From Anaerolineae bacterium (GTDB lineage: Bacteria; Chloroflexota; Anaerolineae; E26-bin7): a stretch of DNA of 18,678 bases. The DNA is taken from positions 22,105 to 40,782 of the forward strand of contig JAOZOT010000003.1 of the NCBI GenBank assembly GCA_029933115.1, read 5' to 3'. Each line of letters starts with the position of its first letter. The stretch's first letter is position 1. The position numbers and the translations under genes are program-made. The notes under the pieces were generated by a model that saw nothing but the letters and a program-made list of their open reading frames with translations, searched no databases and was not told the DNA's origin. Positions 1 through 6,757 of the stretch are shown piece after piece.

Positions 1-378
1 GAGATCCTGACGGACGCCACGCCCTTCGCCGGCGCGAACATTGACGCGGCCATCACCTCCCGCCCCACGGCGGCCCAGGTGGACACCCAGCTTTCCGGAA
101 CTCATGGCGCCGGCTCCTGGGCCACGGCCACTGGCTTCGCCGTTCCGGGTGACGCCATGGACCTGGTGACGGATGCCGTGGACGCGGACGCCCTGGCCGC
201 TTCGGGTCTGGCGGAGATCGATTCCCAGCTCACCGGCACCCATGGCGCCGGCTCCTGGGTGGGCGTCTCCGGTGAGGCCCGGAACTTCCTGGAGGCGGAG
301 CTCTCCGTGGATACTGCATTCGAAACGGAACTATCCCTCTCACAAGCCGCCTTCGAGGTGGAGCTGGTGGACGATTAG
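1..378 (+). CDS. Partial phage tail/structural protein (C-terminal part)
   Basis: The reading frame is open from the first base, so the start lies outside the window and about 125 C-terminal residues are visible. Two copies of a Q-L-(S/T)-GTHGAGSW motif start near visible residues 30 and 76, about 46 residues apart. They are separated by Ala/Asp-rich sequence (DAMDLVTDAVDADALAASG). From general knowledge, this spaced GxHGAGSW pattern is common in phage tail-tip, neck or fibre-associated proteins; the exact role here is inferred from that and from the position before a second structural gene and the lysis genes. It ends with TAG, and the AGGAG overlapping that stop serves as the ribosome site of the next gene. 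No enzyme motif is visible. Being a coding region is close to certain; the tail assignment is moderate. Confidence 0.75.
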   Translation, partial: EILTDATPFAGANIDAAITSRPTAAQVDTQLSGTHGAGSWATATGFAVPGDAMDLVTDAVDADALAASGLAEIDSQLTGTHGAGSWVGVSGEARNFLEAELSVDTAFETELSLSQAAFEVELVDD

Positions 379-387
379 GAGCATGGC

Positions 388-1047
388 ATGTCGACTCTCG
401 ATGAATCGGAAGTCCTGACGATTCCCGTAACACGGGACACAGATTATGAGTTCAAGCTGGTGGCGAAGAACTCGACCACGAAGGAGCCTGAAGACATTTC
501 GGACGCCCAGGAGATCACGTTCCTGTTCAGGGACGATGAATCGGACGGCGTGGGGGCGTCTTCGAATGTGGTTTCTGCCCTCCACAACCTGGGATCCACG
601 GCGGCCTACGTGGACACGGGTGGAGAGACCCTGGACTTCGCGGCCACCGGGAACACCATCACGCGAAGCGCCGGGGATTGGACCGTGGACAACTTCACCG
701 CTGGCCAGCGGATCCGGGTGGAAGGCTCCGCTTCGAATGACGGGTGTTACAAGGTCGCCAGCGTGGCCGCCCTGGTGCTCACCCTGGAGACCACGGACCC
801 GGATGGCCTGGCCACGGCGAAGACGGTCACGGATGAGACTGGCCTGGCCGGCTCCGCCGCAACGATCACAGCCCCGGAGCTGGCGGCCGCCGATCTCCGG
901 AAGGGCGTCATCACCGTGACGGGGCCGCCCTCGGACCTGTCCGGGAAGGACCTGGGGACCCTCTTCGGCTCCGCCCGGATCCTTCGAGGAGCCGGCACCA
1001 CCCAGCAAGCGCCCAGGCGCTCCGCCCGAATCCGATTGGAGTCCTGA
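388..1047 (+). CDS. Beta-rich phage structural protein (baseplate/tail-type)
   Basis: This is a 219-residue protein. The ATG is preceded by AGGAG six bases upstream, on the stop codon of the gene before. Residues about 10-50 (ITRDTDYEFK..., then DISDAQEITFLFRDD) resemble the N-terminal beta domain of phage baseplate-upper or tail proteins, which begin with a short strand, a Dxxxxxxl turn and a Dlsda-type strand. Residues about 105-135 contain GQRIRVEGSASNDGCYKVAS, matching the G-x-I-x-V-x-G-S-x-x-NDG-x-Y motif seen repeatedly in phage structural proteins. No catalytic motif or membrane segment is visible. It lies between the tail-type gene and the lysis genes, fitting a late structural role. 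The family resemblance is from memory, not from a search. Confidence 0.7.
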   Translation: MSTLDESEVLTIPVTRDTDYEFKLVAKNSTTKEPEDISDAQEITFLFRDDESDGVGASSNVVSALHNLGSTAAYVDTGGETLDFAATGNTITRSAGDWTVDNFTAGQRIRVEGSASNDGCYKVASVAALVLTLETTDPDGLATAKTVTDETGLAGSAATITAPELAAADLRKGVITVTGPPSDLSGKDLGTLFGSARILRGAGTTQQAPRRSARIRLES

Positions 1048-1049
1048 CC

Positions 1050-1349
1050 ATGCCACAGGCGCCAGCCCCCACTCTCGTCTCCGTCGTCCAGACGTGGCTC
1101 CCGATTCTCACTCAGGGGGGCTTCGCCGTGGTCTCCATCGTTCTTTGTTTCGTGGCCCGCGCCATGTGGAATCGGATCGTCCTCCTGGAGAAGGACAAAG
1201 AGACGATCTTGAAACAGTCCATTGAAGATGCGCGTAAGGAAGCGGAGGCTTCCCAGGATTTACTCCGTGAGGTGGTGGAGGAACAGACGAAGGGGCGCCG
1301 GGTAATGGAGCGCCTGGAACGTAAACTAGCCAGGGAGGAGACGCCATGA
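1050..1349 (+). CDS. One-pass membrane protein with cytoplasmic coiled coil, possible holin
   Basis: This is a 99-residue protein. The start is supported by TTGGAG eight bases upstream. Residues about 16-39 (WLPILTQGGFAVVSIVLCFVARAM) form one hydrophobic membrane segment. Residues 42-99 are strongly charged and heptad-like (LLEKDKETILKQSIEDARKEAEASQDLLREVVEE), which predicts a coiled coil. It lies two genes before the endolysin and its stop overlaps the next start (ATGA), so it belongs to the lysis operon. A single membrane segment with a charged tail near an endolysin fits a small phage holin or an inner-membrane spanin-like protein. The membrane topology is seen; the holin function is inferred from position and remains uncertain. 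Confidence 0.75.
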   Translation: MPQAPAPTLVSVVQTWLPILTQGGFAVVSIVLCFVARAMWNRIVLLEKDKETILKQSIEDARKEAEASQDLLREVVEEQTKGRRVMERLERKLAREETP

Positions 1350-1591
1350 CCTTGCTCGAAGTGTTCATGGGCCCGTCCGAATCCCAGGAGGAACGATCCC
1401 AGAAGGAAAAGCTCCGGAGGGCCAGGAAAGACCGGGCGGACGCGAAGGGGACTCTCCTCCGGGTCTTGAAGGAGTGCCAGGAGGATTCCACGAAGCTGGC
1501 GACGAAGCTAGCCCAGGCCGTGAGGAAAGCCGAAGACCTGGACGATTCATCCACGGAGATCCCGAAGCCCGAAGAGGACGGTGGAGAGTGA
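1346..1591 (+). CDS. Small charged protein in lysis operon, unknown function
   Basis: This is an 81-residue protein of unknown function. The start is strongly supported by GGGAGGAG eight bases upstream and by a four-base ATGA overlap with the preceding membrane-protein gene. Its stop overlaps the GTG start of the endolysin. After a short hydrophobic start (MTLLEVFMG) it is Lys/Arg/Glu-rich and predicted largely helical (EERSQKEKLRRARKDRADAKG), ending in an acidic tail (PEEDGGE). There is no signal peptide, lipobox or membrane segment, so it does not look like an outer-membrane spanin. It could be an accessory of the neighbouring membrane protein, but the sequence does not show this. Confidence 0.7.
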   Translation: MTLLEVFMGPSESQEERSQKEKLRRARKDRADAKGTLLRVLKECQEDSTKLATKLAQAVRKAEDLDDSSTEIPKPEEDGGE

Positions 1592-2061
1592 ACCAGCGGG
1601 AGCGCGCCCTGGTGGAGACGCTGAAAGAGCCGGCGAAGTCCATCGTCTTCGAGGCGTTTAAACGCTTCGATGAGAGCCTGGACGGCCATCGCTTCCGGCT
1701 CTCCCTCCCCGGCCGCCACCCGTGTTTCCGGACGCGCGCCCAGCAACACGCTATCTGGATGAAGGGGCGCCAGGAGGTGGCAACGCTCACGGGGCCCGTG
1801 TACCATGTGAGGGGCAAGGTCCGGACGTATTGCGACGGGTTCGAGAAACGGAGCCGGCACCAGTCCGGCCTGGCCGTGGACATCGGATTCCGGGACACCT
1901 GGAGCGGGAAGTTCACCTGGTACGTGGACGGCTCCGCCCGGGAGCCCCACGAACTCTTCCGCCAGCTCGTGGCCTTCCTGGAGGAAGCCGGCTTCGAATG
2001 GGCCGGCCGGTGGAAGGATCCCTGGGACTGGCATCACTTCGAGATCAGGGAGGACGCATGA
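1588..2061 (+). CDS. Endolysin, peptidase M15 (VanY/L-Ala-D-Glu or D-Ala-D-Ala peptidase type)
   Basis: This is a 157-residue zinc peptidase predicted to cut the peptide part of the cell wall during lysis. The GTG start forms a GTGA overlap with the upstream stop and has GGTGGAG upstream. The frame is open further upstream, but that part is antiparallel to no motif and lies inside the previous gene. The M15 zinc site is clear: SRHQSGLAVDI (about residues 89-99) gives His91 and Asp98, and WDWHHFE (146-152) gives His150, with Asp147 as a likely catalytic partner. R50-Q53 (TRAQQHAIW) fits the usual upstream helix. The length matches single-domain phage M15 endolysins; no separate wall-binding domain or signal peptide is present, so it needs a holin, perhaps the membrane protein encoded just before. 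Which peptide bond is cut cannot be told. Confidence 0.88.
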   Translation: MNQRERALVETLKEPAKSIVFEAFKRFDESLDGHRFRLSLPGRHPCFRTRAQQHAIWMKGRQEVATLTGPVYHVRGKVRTYCDGFEKRSRHQSGLAVDIGFRDTWSGKFTWYVDGSAREPHELFRQLVAFLEEAGFEWAGRWKDPWDWHHFEIREDA

Positions 2062-2549
2062 AGATCGGGCCCCGGTATTACGAATCGCTGAAAGGCATGG
2101 ACCTGGAGGAGATTCAGGCCGTGGAGCTGGGCCCCCAGGGCTTCCAGCACGAAGCCGGATTCCGCATGGTGGAGGACGCCATGGGGGATGATGGCCTGGA
2201 GCTCCCGGCCGTGGTGGTCATCCCCGTGTTCGCCATCCTTTGCGCCAGCGATCAACATCACGTGCCGCAATACAGATACGTGAGCCCTTACGAGCTCGCG
2301 CGCGGCCGCCTGGAGGTGGCGGATCGGATCTATGCCGTCCGGATCGACGTGGCGGACCAGGATCTCTCCGAGCTCGTGGTGGGGCGCCGGGACGACCTAC
2401 GTGAAGAGGCCCGGGACAATGCCCCGGACCTCATCGTGGAACGCGTGGCCCGCTTCATCGTGAAGGCGGCCCGTGGTCCATTCGAACGGGTGGCCGGCCT
2501 AGCTGCCCGGCTCCCCGGTCTCATCGGGAGAGCCCTCGGAATCGACTAG
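2058..2549 (+). CDS. Unknown protein downstream of endolysin
   Basis: This is a 163-residue protein that I do not recognise. The ATG overlaps the endolysin stop (ATGA) and is preceded by GGGAGGA, so this start is preferred over the longer open frame reaching back into the endolysin gene. The N-terminal half is mixed (MKIGPRYYESLKGMDLEEIQAVELGP), followed by a short hydrophobic strand (LPAVVVIPVFAILCA, about residues 49-63) that is probably buried rather than membrane-spanning. The C-terminal half is amphipathic helix (ERVARFIVKAARGPFERVAGLAARL). It is the last rightward gene of the late block. Its final 51 bases overlap the convergent leftward gene at 2499-2867, and a 13-base-pair hairpin begins 28 bases after its stop. 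Confidence 0.72.
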   Translation: MKIGPRYYESLKGMDLEEIQAVELGPQGFQHEAGFRMVEDAMGDDGLELPAVVVIPVFAILCASDQHHVPQYRYVSPYELARGRLEVADRIYAVRIDVADQDLSELVVGRRDDLREEARDNAPDLIVERVARFIVKAARGPFERVAGLAARLPGLIGRALGID

Positions 2550-2867
2550 TCCGAAGGCGGCCCGAATCCGCCTCTCTGAGAACGCCAGGAGGGCTTCCTG
2601 GCGTTCTCTCAATTTCTCCGCCTCATCACCCAGGGCTTCCCGTGCCGTGGCCAGGGCGGCCGCCTCACGCTCCCGGGTGATCTGGAGGAAGTGACCCAGG
2701 AGCGTCCCCATGATCTCCTGGGTGTCTAGCGCCTGGGCCAGCGTGCCCAGGGCCTCCAGGATGAAGTCATGTTCGATGGCCATGAGCGCATTCGACATGG
2801 CCGCCTCCTGGCCGAATTTCTCCGCCACCTCCTGGGCACGATCTAGGTTCTGTTCCGCTTCGTTCAT
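2499..2867 (-). CDS. Helical protein of unknown function
   Basis: This is a 122-residue protein. The ATG overlaps the stop of the upstream small zinc protein gene (ATGA), with CGGAG close upstream. The whole chain is rich in Ala, Glu, Arg and Leu and should be helical or coiled coil (AEQNLDRAQEVAEKFGQEAAM, then REREAAALATAREALGDEAEKLRERQEALLAF). The tail is short, acidic and Gly/Pro-rich. There are no Cys pairs and no membrane segment. It is the last gene of the long leftward operon and runs 51 bases into the convergent rightward gene. A perfect hairpin (2578-2608) is encoded inside it, as codons for ENAR..F on the opposite strand. Reality is supported by the coupled start; the role is unknown. 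Confidence 0.65.
   Translation of the reverse strand: MNEAEQNLDRAQEVAEKFGQEAAMSNALMAIEHDFILEALGTLAQALDTQEIMGTLLGHFLQITREREAAALATAREALGDEAEKLRERQEALLAFSERRIRAAFGLVDSEGSPDETGEPGS
2578..2608 (+). terminator. Perfect 13-bp hairpin after the rightward late genes
   Basis: GAGAACGCCAGGA at 2578-2590 and its exact complement TCCTGGCGTTCTC at 2596-2608 flank a five-base loop (GGGCT). The hairpin starts 28 bases past the stop of the last rightward gene. It is followed by CAATTTCT rather than a clean T run, so termination strength is uncertain. The same bases are codons of the convergent leftward gene 2499-2867, so the element is embedded in an antisense reading frame. Confidence 0.6.
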
Positions 2868-3133
2868 ATCTCTCCGTTCAGCGCCTTCCGGGCACAGGAT
2901 TCACAGCACCCATGCGTGATCTCCTCTGTGCCCAGCACGTTCTTACAGTAGTAGCATTGACGGACCGTGTTCTTCCCGGCCGCCACGCCGGTCTCCACGT
3001 GCCGCTTCCACGTGCCGAAGGCCATGGCCGCGTCGTTTAAACAGTCCATGGCCGCCTGATCTTCGCCGGGGACAATGACGGCACCCACCCAGGTGCCATC
3101 CACCCCGTATAGGTCCCACCGGGTGGCCTTCAC
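2864..3133 (-). CDS. Small CxxC zinc-binding-type protein
   Basis: This is an 89-residue protein starting with GTG at 3133. That GTG overlaps the stop of the upstream gene (GTGA) and has GGGAGG six bases upstream, so the longer open frame reaching 3292 is rejected. The N-terminal half (KATRWDLYGVDGTWVGAVIVPGEDQAAM) looks like a small beta sheet with one helix. The C-terminal half has a zinc-ribbon pattern: C60-x2-C63 (CYYC) and C77-x2-C80 (CESC), with His75 next to it. The function is unknown; small zinc proteins like this in phage operons often bind nucleic acid or a host protein. Codons 31-33 (C-L-N) contain the rare word GTTTAAAC and a rare TTA leucine codon. Confidence 0.78.
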   Translation of the reverse strand: MKATRWDLYGVDGTWVGAVIVPGEDQAAMDCLNDAAMAFGTWKRHVETGVAAGKNTVRQCYYCKNVLGTEEITHGCCESCARKALNGEI

Positions 3134-3558
3134 GCTTTCCTCCCATACATGTCGTATCCCCAATTCCGCTTCCTGTCCGCGTCCGTCTGGAAGCCCTTCC
3201 CGTTGCACCGGAAACAGATCCCGCCCGGGCCCGTGGGCTTGCCGTTCACCACGTGGGTGATGAACTGGCCCATCCCGGCGCATTCCTTGCACCGCTCCCG
3301 GCCCTTCTTCTGGGACTCCTCCTTCGGCTCCTCCTTCGGCTCCGCGCCGGCATCCTTCATATCCTGGACGATCTGGCGGAGGACGGGGAGAGCTTCCTCC
3401 AGGGTATCCAGAACTTTTGACGCCTTCGCCACGCTGGTGGGGCCGTCCCTTGTCACCATGACCCGGGCCGCGTCGATCAGGGTCATGGCATACACGGAAA
3501 ATTCCCGATTCAGCTTGTCCTGGGACTTGTACACGGGGGTCTTCTTCTTCTTCTTCAT
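3130..3558 (-). CDS. DnaJ-type zinc-finger-like protein
   Basis: This is a 142-residue protein. The ATG has AAGGAG eight bases upstream. It begins with five lysines (MKKKKKTPVY), then a helical region (about 15-72), a charged linker (AEPKEEPKEESQKKGRER), and two Cys motifs: C90-KEC93-AGMG and C115-FRC118-NGKG. The CxxCxGxG pattern is that of the DnaJ/Hsp40 cysteine-rich domain, but here there is one pair rather than the usual four repeats, and no J-domain HPD is present. It is therefore a DnaJ zinc-finger-like protein, not a DnaJ. Its stop overlaps the start of the next zinc protein (GTGA), suggesting linked production. Binding one zinc ion is likely; the partner is unknown. Confidence 0.8.
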   Translation of the reverse strand: MKKKKKTPVYKSQDKLNREFSVYAMTLIDAARVMVTRDGPTSVAKASKVLDTLEEALPVLRQIVQDMKDAGAEPKEEPKEESQKKGRERCKECAGMGQFITHVVNGKPTGPGGICFRCNGKGFQTDADRKRNWGYDMYGRKA

Positions 3559-3646
3559 TCTTCGCTCCTTCCGGGCCCGGAACCGGGCCGTCCTGGGCCG
3601 CTCACCCTTCCGCCCGGGCTTCCGGGTGGGCGGCCGGTTGCGTTCG
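3559..3646 (-). other. 88-base gap with GC-rich dyads before the DnaJ-like gene
   Basis: On the minus strand this gap follows the TAA of the PAPS-reductase-like gene and holds CCGCCC...GGGCGG arms and a CCGGGCCCGG palindrome close to the ribosome site of the next gene. No open frame with a start signal was found. It may fold between the two genes, but no T run is present. Confidence 0.35.
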
Positions 3647-4738
3647 TTAGAATCGATCCTCGTGAGCCGCCAGGCGCTCCCGGCCAGCGGCCAGCATGGT
3701 CTCCAGGGCGGCCCGGCGCTTCGGGTCCTTCGCGGCCACCATCTTCGCCTCGATCATCGCGTTCCAGTCCCGGCGCTCCTGGATCGTGGGCTCCGTCCAC
3801 TCCATCCCGTGGTCCCTGGCGAGCTCCTGAATGGAGGTGGAGCTGGTGAAGGTGTGGCCAATCAGGTTCTCCGCCCGGGCGTACTCCGCCAGAACATTCC
3901 GGTTTTCCCGGGCGCTGATGGCCAGATCGCCCTTCGAAGCGAACACGCAAAAGCAGCAAGAGAGCCGGGTCATTCCCGAGGCATAAGCATGGTGCGCCAG
4001 GTCCGAAGTCTCACCGGTGCGGATCTCGTTCCAGACGTCCTCCACCGTCCAGTGGAAGATCAGGAGCCAACGGTGAACCGTCTTCGTTTTGTTGGAGGGC
4101 TTTTTCTCCGTCTCAAAAGGGTTCTTCTTCGCGCGGGCCGGGCTCTCCTGGGCGCGGATCCCGAGACAAGAGAGGATCCGGACGCCCTTCCCGCCGGTCT
4201 CACGGGCCAGCCGGGTGAAGAGCTTGTGAACCTGGGCGGTCTTCTGATCGCTGGTGCAATACCGGTTCTGGCTATCGGGGAACATCCCGCGCTCCACGAT
4301 CTGGTCCAGGAGATCCTGGTCCCTGTGGACCACCTCGAAGCGGAGCCCGTACCGCTGGGCCTGGGCCCGGGCCAGCTCCTTCGTCCCTTCCCACTCCACC
4401 CGGCCCAGATCGGCGTGGACCACCACAACGCGGCCCAGGTCCACGCCCTGGCTCCTGGCCTCGCGAACCACGGCGCCCAGCATTGCCTGGGAGTCTTTCC
4501 CGGCGCTGGAGTTCACCACGATCCAGTGGTAACTGGTCAGATCCACCTGGCCCTGGAGCTGGGGACTGGTGGGAACTTCCACCCGGACCGTCCGGTTCGT
4601 GACGGTGAGCGCGCCACACTCCAGGCAGAACCCTTCACGGTATCCCAGGGGGTCGCCCACAACGGGGCTTCCCTTCATCAACTCGCCGCATTCGCGGTAT
4701 TTGATCTTCAGTGTGGTCTGGGGCTTCCGGTCTTCCAT
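3647..4738 (-). CDS. PAPS-reductase-family PP-loop protein
   Basis: This is a 363-residue protein of the phosphoadenosine phosphosulfate reductase (PP-loop, adenine nucleotide alpha hydrolase) family. The PP-loop reads VNSSAGKDSQAML (about 75-87). Downstream are family-typical stretches: HADLG (108-112), RYCTSDQK (159-166), LGIRAQESPARAK (192-204, the GxRxxES motif), LIFHWTVEDVW (226-236) and RLSCCFCVFAS (258-268). An N-terminal Cys set (C17, C38, C41) may form a zinc ribbon. The family activates substrates with ATP; phage members are often annotated as PAPS reductases, and some relatives (DndC) act in DNA phosphorothioation. No other Dnd gene is visible, so the substrate is not known. The start has GGGAGA upstream and lies about 15 bases after the dyad of a conserved control cassette. 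Confidence 0.85.
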   Translation of the reverse strand: MEDRKPQTTLKIKYRECGELMKGSPVVGDPLGYREGFCLECGALTVTNRTVRVEVPTSPQLQGQVDLTSYHWIVVNSSAGKDSQAMLGAVVREARSQGVDLGRVVVVHADLGRVEWEGTKELARAQAQRYGLRFEVVHRDQDLLDQIVERGMFPDSQNRYCTSDQKTAQVHKLFTRLARETGGKGVRILSCLGIRAQESPARAKKNPFETEKKPSNKTKTVHRWLLIFHWTVEDVWNEIRTGETSDLAHHAYASGMTRLSCCFCVFASKGDLAISARENRNVLAEYARAENLIGHTFTSSTSIQELARDHGMEWTEPTIQERRDWNAMIEAKMVAAKDPKRRAALETMLAAGRERLAAHEDRF

Positions 4739-4753
4739 CCTGTCTCCCTTCTC

Positions 4754-4904
4754 TCACCCTAGGGGTGAAACGCCAGGAGGTGGCGAATCGCGTACACTTT
4801 TCGGCCTCTGAATCGGCACCACATGCTATGTTAGAAATGAGATCGGCTCCAGGAGCCGGCTTCGGCTCCCGGAGGTGAAGAATCTTCGGTTGACACACAA
4901 CCGG
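4754..4904 (-). promoter_or_regulatory. Control cassette copy A upstream of the PAPS-reductase-like gene
   Basis: This is one of three related non-coding cassettes. Going left to right: dyad 1 TCACCCTAGGGGTGA (4754-4768, six-base arms around TAG), repeated GAATCG words, dyad 2 CGGCTCCAGGAGCCG (4844-4858), dyad 3 GAAGAATCTTC (4877-4887), then TGACACACAA (4891-4900). On the minus strand the order leads from TTGTGTGTCA to dyad 1 and then to the ribosome site. Dyad centres are at 4761, 4851 and 4882 (offsets 90 and 121). Two further hairpins are specific to this copy: CGCCA/TGGCG (4771-4785) and GGAGCCG/CGGCTCC (4852-4869). It probably holds promoter and operator or leader-RNA elements; no clear -10 box could be fixed. 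Confidence 0.7.
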
Positions 4905-6011
4905 TCACTTTCTGAGGACGTCCAAGAGCTGGGAGACGGGGATCTCCGGGTGGCCTTGCTCCAGGGCGCGCTCCACCATTCGAGCGATCTTCGAGACCTC
5001 CAGCTCCGCCTCCTCCCGGGCAGCCTGGGCCTCCTGGATCCGGGTCATGGGCTTGAAGCATCCTTTCCGCTTCGGCTTGTCCGCCACGGTCCGGGGCGCG
5101 TGGAAGCGGTCACACTGGACCAGGCCCCGGCCCACCCGGCGGCCCCTGGAGCACAGTCCGCACCGTTCCCCATGCTTCGCCTGGAGCTCCTGGGGGTCCT
5201 CGATCAGGAGGCCTTCCCGGCGGAGCCGGGCCACCTCCTTCCGCGCGGACTCCTCACAGAAGGAGCACCGGCCATGGGTCCCACCGGGGAACCGGGAGAG
5301 GTGGACGCCGCACCGGACACAGCAACCCGGGGCGCCGGGCTTCCCGGGCCGGTCCTTCCGGGCGGCCTGGGCGGCCTCCACCGTCCCCAGGAGGTGGTCC
5401 GCCTTCCGAAGGAGCTCCGTCTGGTCCTCCTGGGAGCCCTGGGTGGCCTCCTCCGGGCCGTTCTCCTGGTCCGGGGACTCCTGGGCCGGGGCGCTGGCCT
5501 CCGTGGCCTGGGAGACGGCCCGGGCTTCGGTGACGTCCGGGGCTGTGGTCGCTTCAGCTTGCCAGTCCTGGAGGTGGGCGAACGTCACGCGCTCCAGCCA
5601 CTCCGGGCCGAAGTTGTTTCGGACTTGCTGAAGGGCGCCGGGATAGGCGGCCCGAAGCCAGCCCGCGTTCAGCTCCCGCTTCCAGTGGGGGCTGTGCTCC
5701 CTGGCGAACTCGATCAGGACCGCCACCTGTTCGTTGTTCGGTCTCTTCGGCGCTTTCCTCTTCTTCTGGGCCGGGGCCGAAACCTCCGTCACGGGAAGGA
5801 TCTTCCACTCCGAAGCCTGGGCCAGCGTTCGGGCGTGGATCTTGTCCCGGGTGTAGTTCGCGGCCGTCCGCTGGTTCTCGCACTTCCCTAGGATCTGCCA
5901 CCCGTGTTCCCAGACACCCACCACGGCCCGGGTGATCCCGTTCTTCCGCCTGGACTTGAACTGAACCACCTGTCCGTCCGGCATTTCCACCTGGTACGTC
6001 TTCGTCTTCAT
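4905..6011 (-). CDS. Large zinc-finger protein of unknown function
   Basis: This is a 368-residue protein. The ATG has AAGGGG upstream, on a leader containing a strong hairpin (6028-6054). Residues 1-75 form a small mixed domain (YQVEMPDGQVVQFKSRRKNGITRAVVGVWEHG), followed by a basic linker (QKKRKAPKRPNNEQ) and a helical block around 93-150. A long low-complexity Glu/Gln/Ala stretch (about 152-200) separates it from two Cys clusters: C231-x2-C234 with C249-x2-C252, and C284-x2-C287 with C300 and C318. The C-terminus is coiled coil (AQAAREEAELEVSKIARMVERAL). The Cys spacing fits two zinc fingers, so nucleic-acid binding is a reasonable guess. I do not recognise the family. It lies between the SprT-like gene and control cassette A. 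Confidence 0.75.
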   Translation of the reverse strand: MKTKTYQVEMPDGQVVQFKSRRKNGITRAVVGVWEHGWQILGKCENQRTAANYTRDKIHARTLAQASEWKILPVTEVSAPAQKKRKAPKRPNNEQVAVLIEFAREHSPHWKRELNAGWLRAAYPGALQQVRNNFGPEWLERVTFAHLQDWQAEATTAPDVTEARAVSQATEASAPAQESPDQENGPEEATQGSQEDQTELLRKADHLLGTVEAAQAARKDRPGKPGAPGCCVRCGVHLSRFPGGTHGRCSFCEESARKEVARLRREGLLIEDPQELQAKHGERCGLCSRGRRVGRGLVQCDRFHAPRTVADKPKRKGCFKPMTRIQEAQAAREEAELEVSKIARMVERALEQGHPEIPVSQLLDVLRK

Positions 6012-6027
6012 CGTGATCCCCTTTCTA

Positions 6028-6054
6028 GGGGCGGCCCCGGTGCGGGACCGCCCC
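6028..6054 (-). promoter_or_regulatory. Strong 12-bp hairpin in the leader of the zinc-finger gene
   Basis: Arms at 6028-6039 and 6043-6054 flank a three-base loop. Eleven of twelve pairs are Watson-Crick. The remaining pair is a G-U wobble if transcribed from the minus strand but a C-A mismatch on the plus strand, which fits a minus-strand RNA. The element lies between the stop at 6072 and the start at 6011, with AAGGGG just downstream. There is no T run, so it may affect translation or RNA stability rather than end transcription. Confidence 0.5.
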
Positions 6055-6071
6055 GTTCGGAGTGCTAACCT

Positions 6072-6737
6072 TCACATGCTGATGATCATGTTCTCGCTGC
6101 AACCGGGATCCGGGCACTGGAGGCGGCCACCGGTGGCCAGGATCCACTTCGCCGTGATCCGGAAGGTGAGGCCACAGCACGGGCATTCAGCCTTGATAAG
6201 GCGCGTTCCCTGTTTCTTCCTCTTGTTCACGGAGAGCTTCTGGTGGGGGTAATCGCCCATTCGACGAAGGACCGGAGCCGTGGCCGCCTTGAAAGCCTCG
6301 CCGGCCGTGGTGGCCGTCATGGGGCCCTCCAGGCCGATCCGCTTGGCAACCCTGGCGAAGGGGGATTTGTGGCCGTTCTCCACTCCCACGTGGGCGTGGA
6401 TCACCTCGTGGGCCAGGACGTGGCAAACTTCTTCGGCTTCAGAGAGCTCCGGGCTGATGAACATTTCATAGACGCCTCCGGCGCTGGCGCTGGTGTTCCA
6501 GCATTGGCTGATGGCGTTCCGGCCGCCCCGGCTCCCCTTCGGGAAGCCACAGGAAACGCGCCAGTCACTCTTCGGCTTGATCTCGAAGAGATCAATCAGT
6601 TCCTTCGCCAGCTCCGTCAGGTACTCCTCCCGGGTGGAGAAGTACACCTGGGGCGCCACCGGGGCCTTCGGGGCCTTCGCCCTGGGCTTCGGGGCGCTTC
6701 CCCGGATGATCTTCCTGGTCCTCTTCTTCCTGGTCAT
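6072..6737 (-). CDS. SprT-like zinc metalloprotease-type protein
   Basis: This is a 221-residue protein. The ATG at 6737 has AAAGGAG upstream; the longer frame to 6803 would run through control cassette B and is rejected. After a basic Lys/Arg/Pro tail (1-30) comes a helical region and the metal site HEVIH (110-114) followed by GH at 122-123 and SPF, the HExxH...GHxxxF arrangement of SprT-like peptidases. The C-terminus has a zinc ribbon: C185-x2-C188 and C208-x4-C213. SprT-like proteins include host Spartan-type DNA-protein crosslink proteases; phage members are common but poorly understood. A role in removing proteins from DNA or in host takeover is inference. Cassette B lies directly upstream (dyad 1 about 20 bases before the start), so the gene is probably controlled there. 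Confidence 0.85.
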   Translation of the reverse strand: MTRKKRTRKIIRGSAPKPRAKAPKAPVAPQVYFSTREEYLTELAKELIDLFEIKPKSDWRVSCGFPKGSRGGRNAISQCWNTSASAGGVYEMFISPELSEAEEVCHVLAHEVIHAHVGVENGHKSPFARVAKRIGLEGPMTATTAGEAFKAATAPVLRRMGDYPHQKLSVNKRKKQGTRLIKAECPCCGLTFRITAKWILATGGRLQCPDPGCSENMIISM

Positions 6738-6757
6738 CTTCCTGACTCCTTTCCCTC

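Noticed and set aside
1722..2057. Upstream extension of the unknown gene ending at 2549
   Set aside because: It would run antisense in frame through the endolysin's metal-site codons; the ATG at 2058 has a strong ribosome site and an ATGA overlap.
3130..3558. True DnaJ chaperone
   Set aside because: There is no J domain or HPD motif and only one pair of CxxCxGxG motifs, so only zinc-finger likeness is claimed.
3149..4762. Long plus-strand open frame of 537 codons
   Set aside because: It is antisense to the PAPS-reductase-like and DnaJ-like genes, which show clear family motifs; the plus-strand product has none and is typical of shadow frames in GC-rich DNA.
4875..5891. Plus-strand open frame of 338 codons
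   Set aside because: It is antisense to the zinc-finger gene, with Gly/Leu/Arg-rich low-complexity product and no ribosome site.
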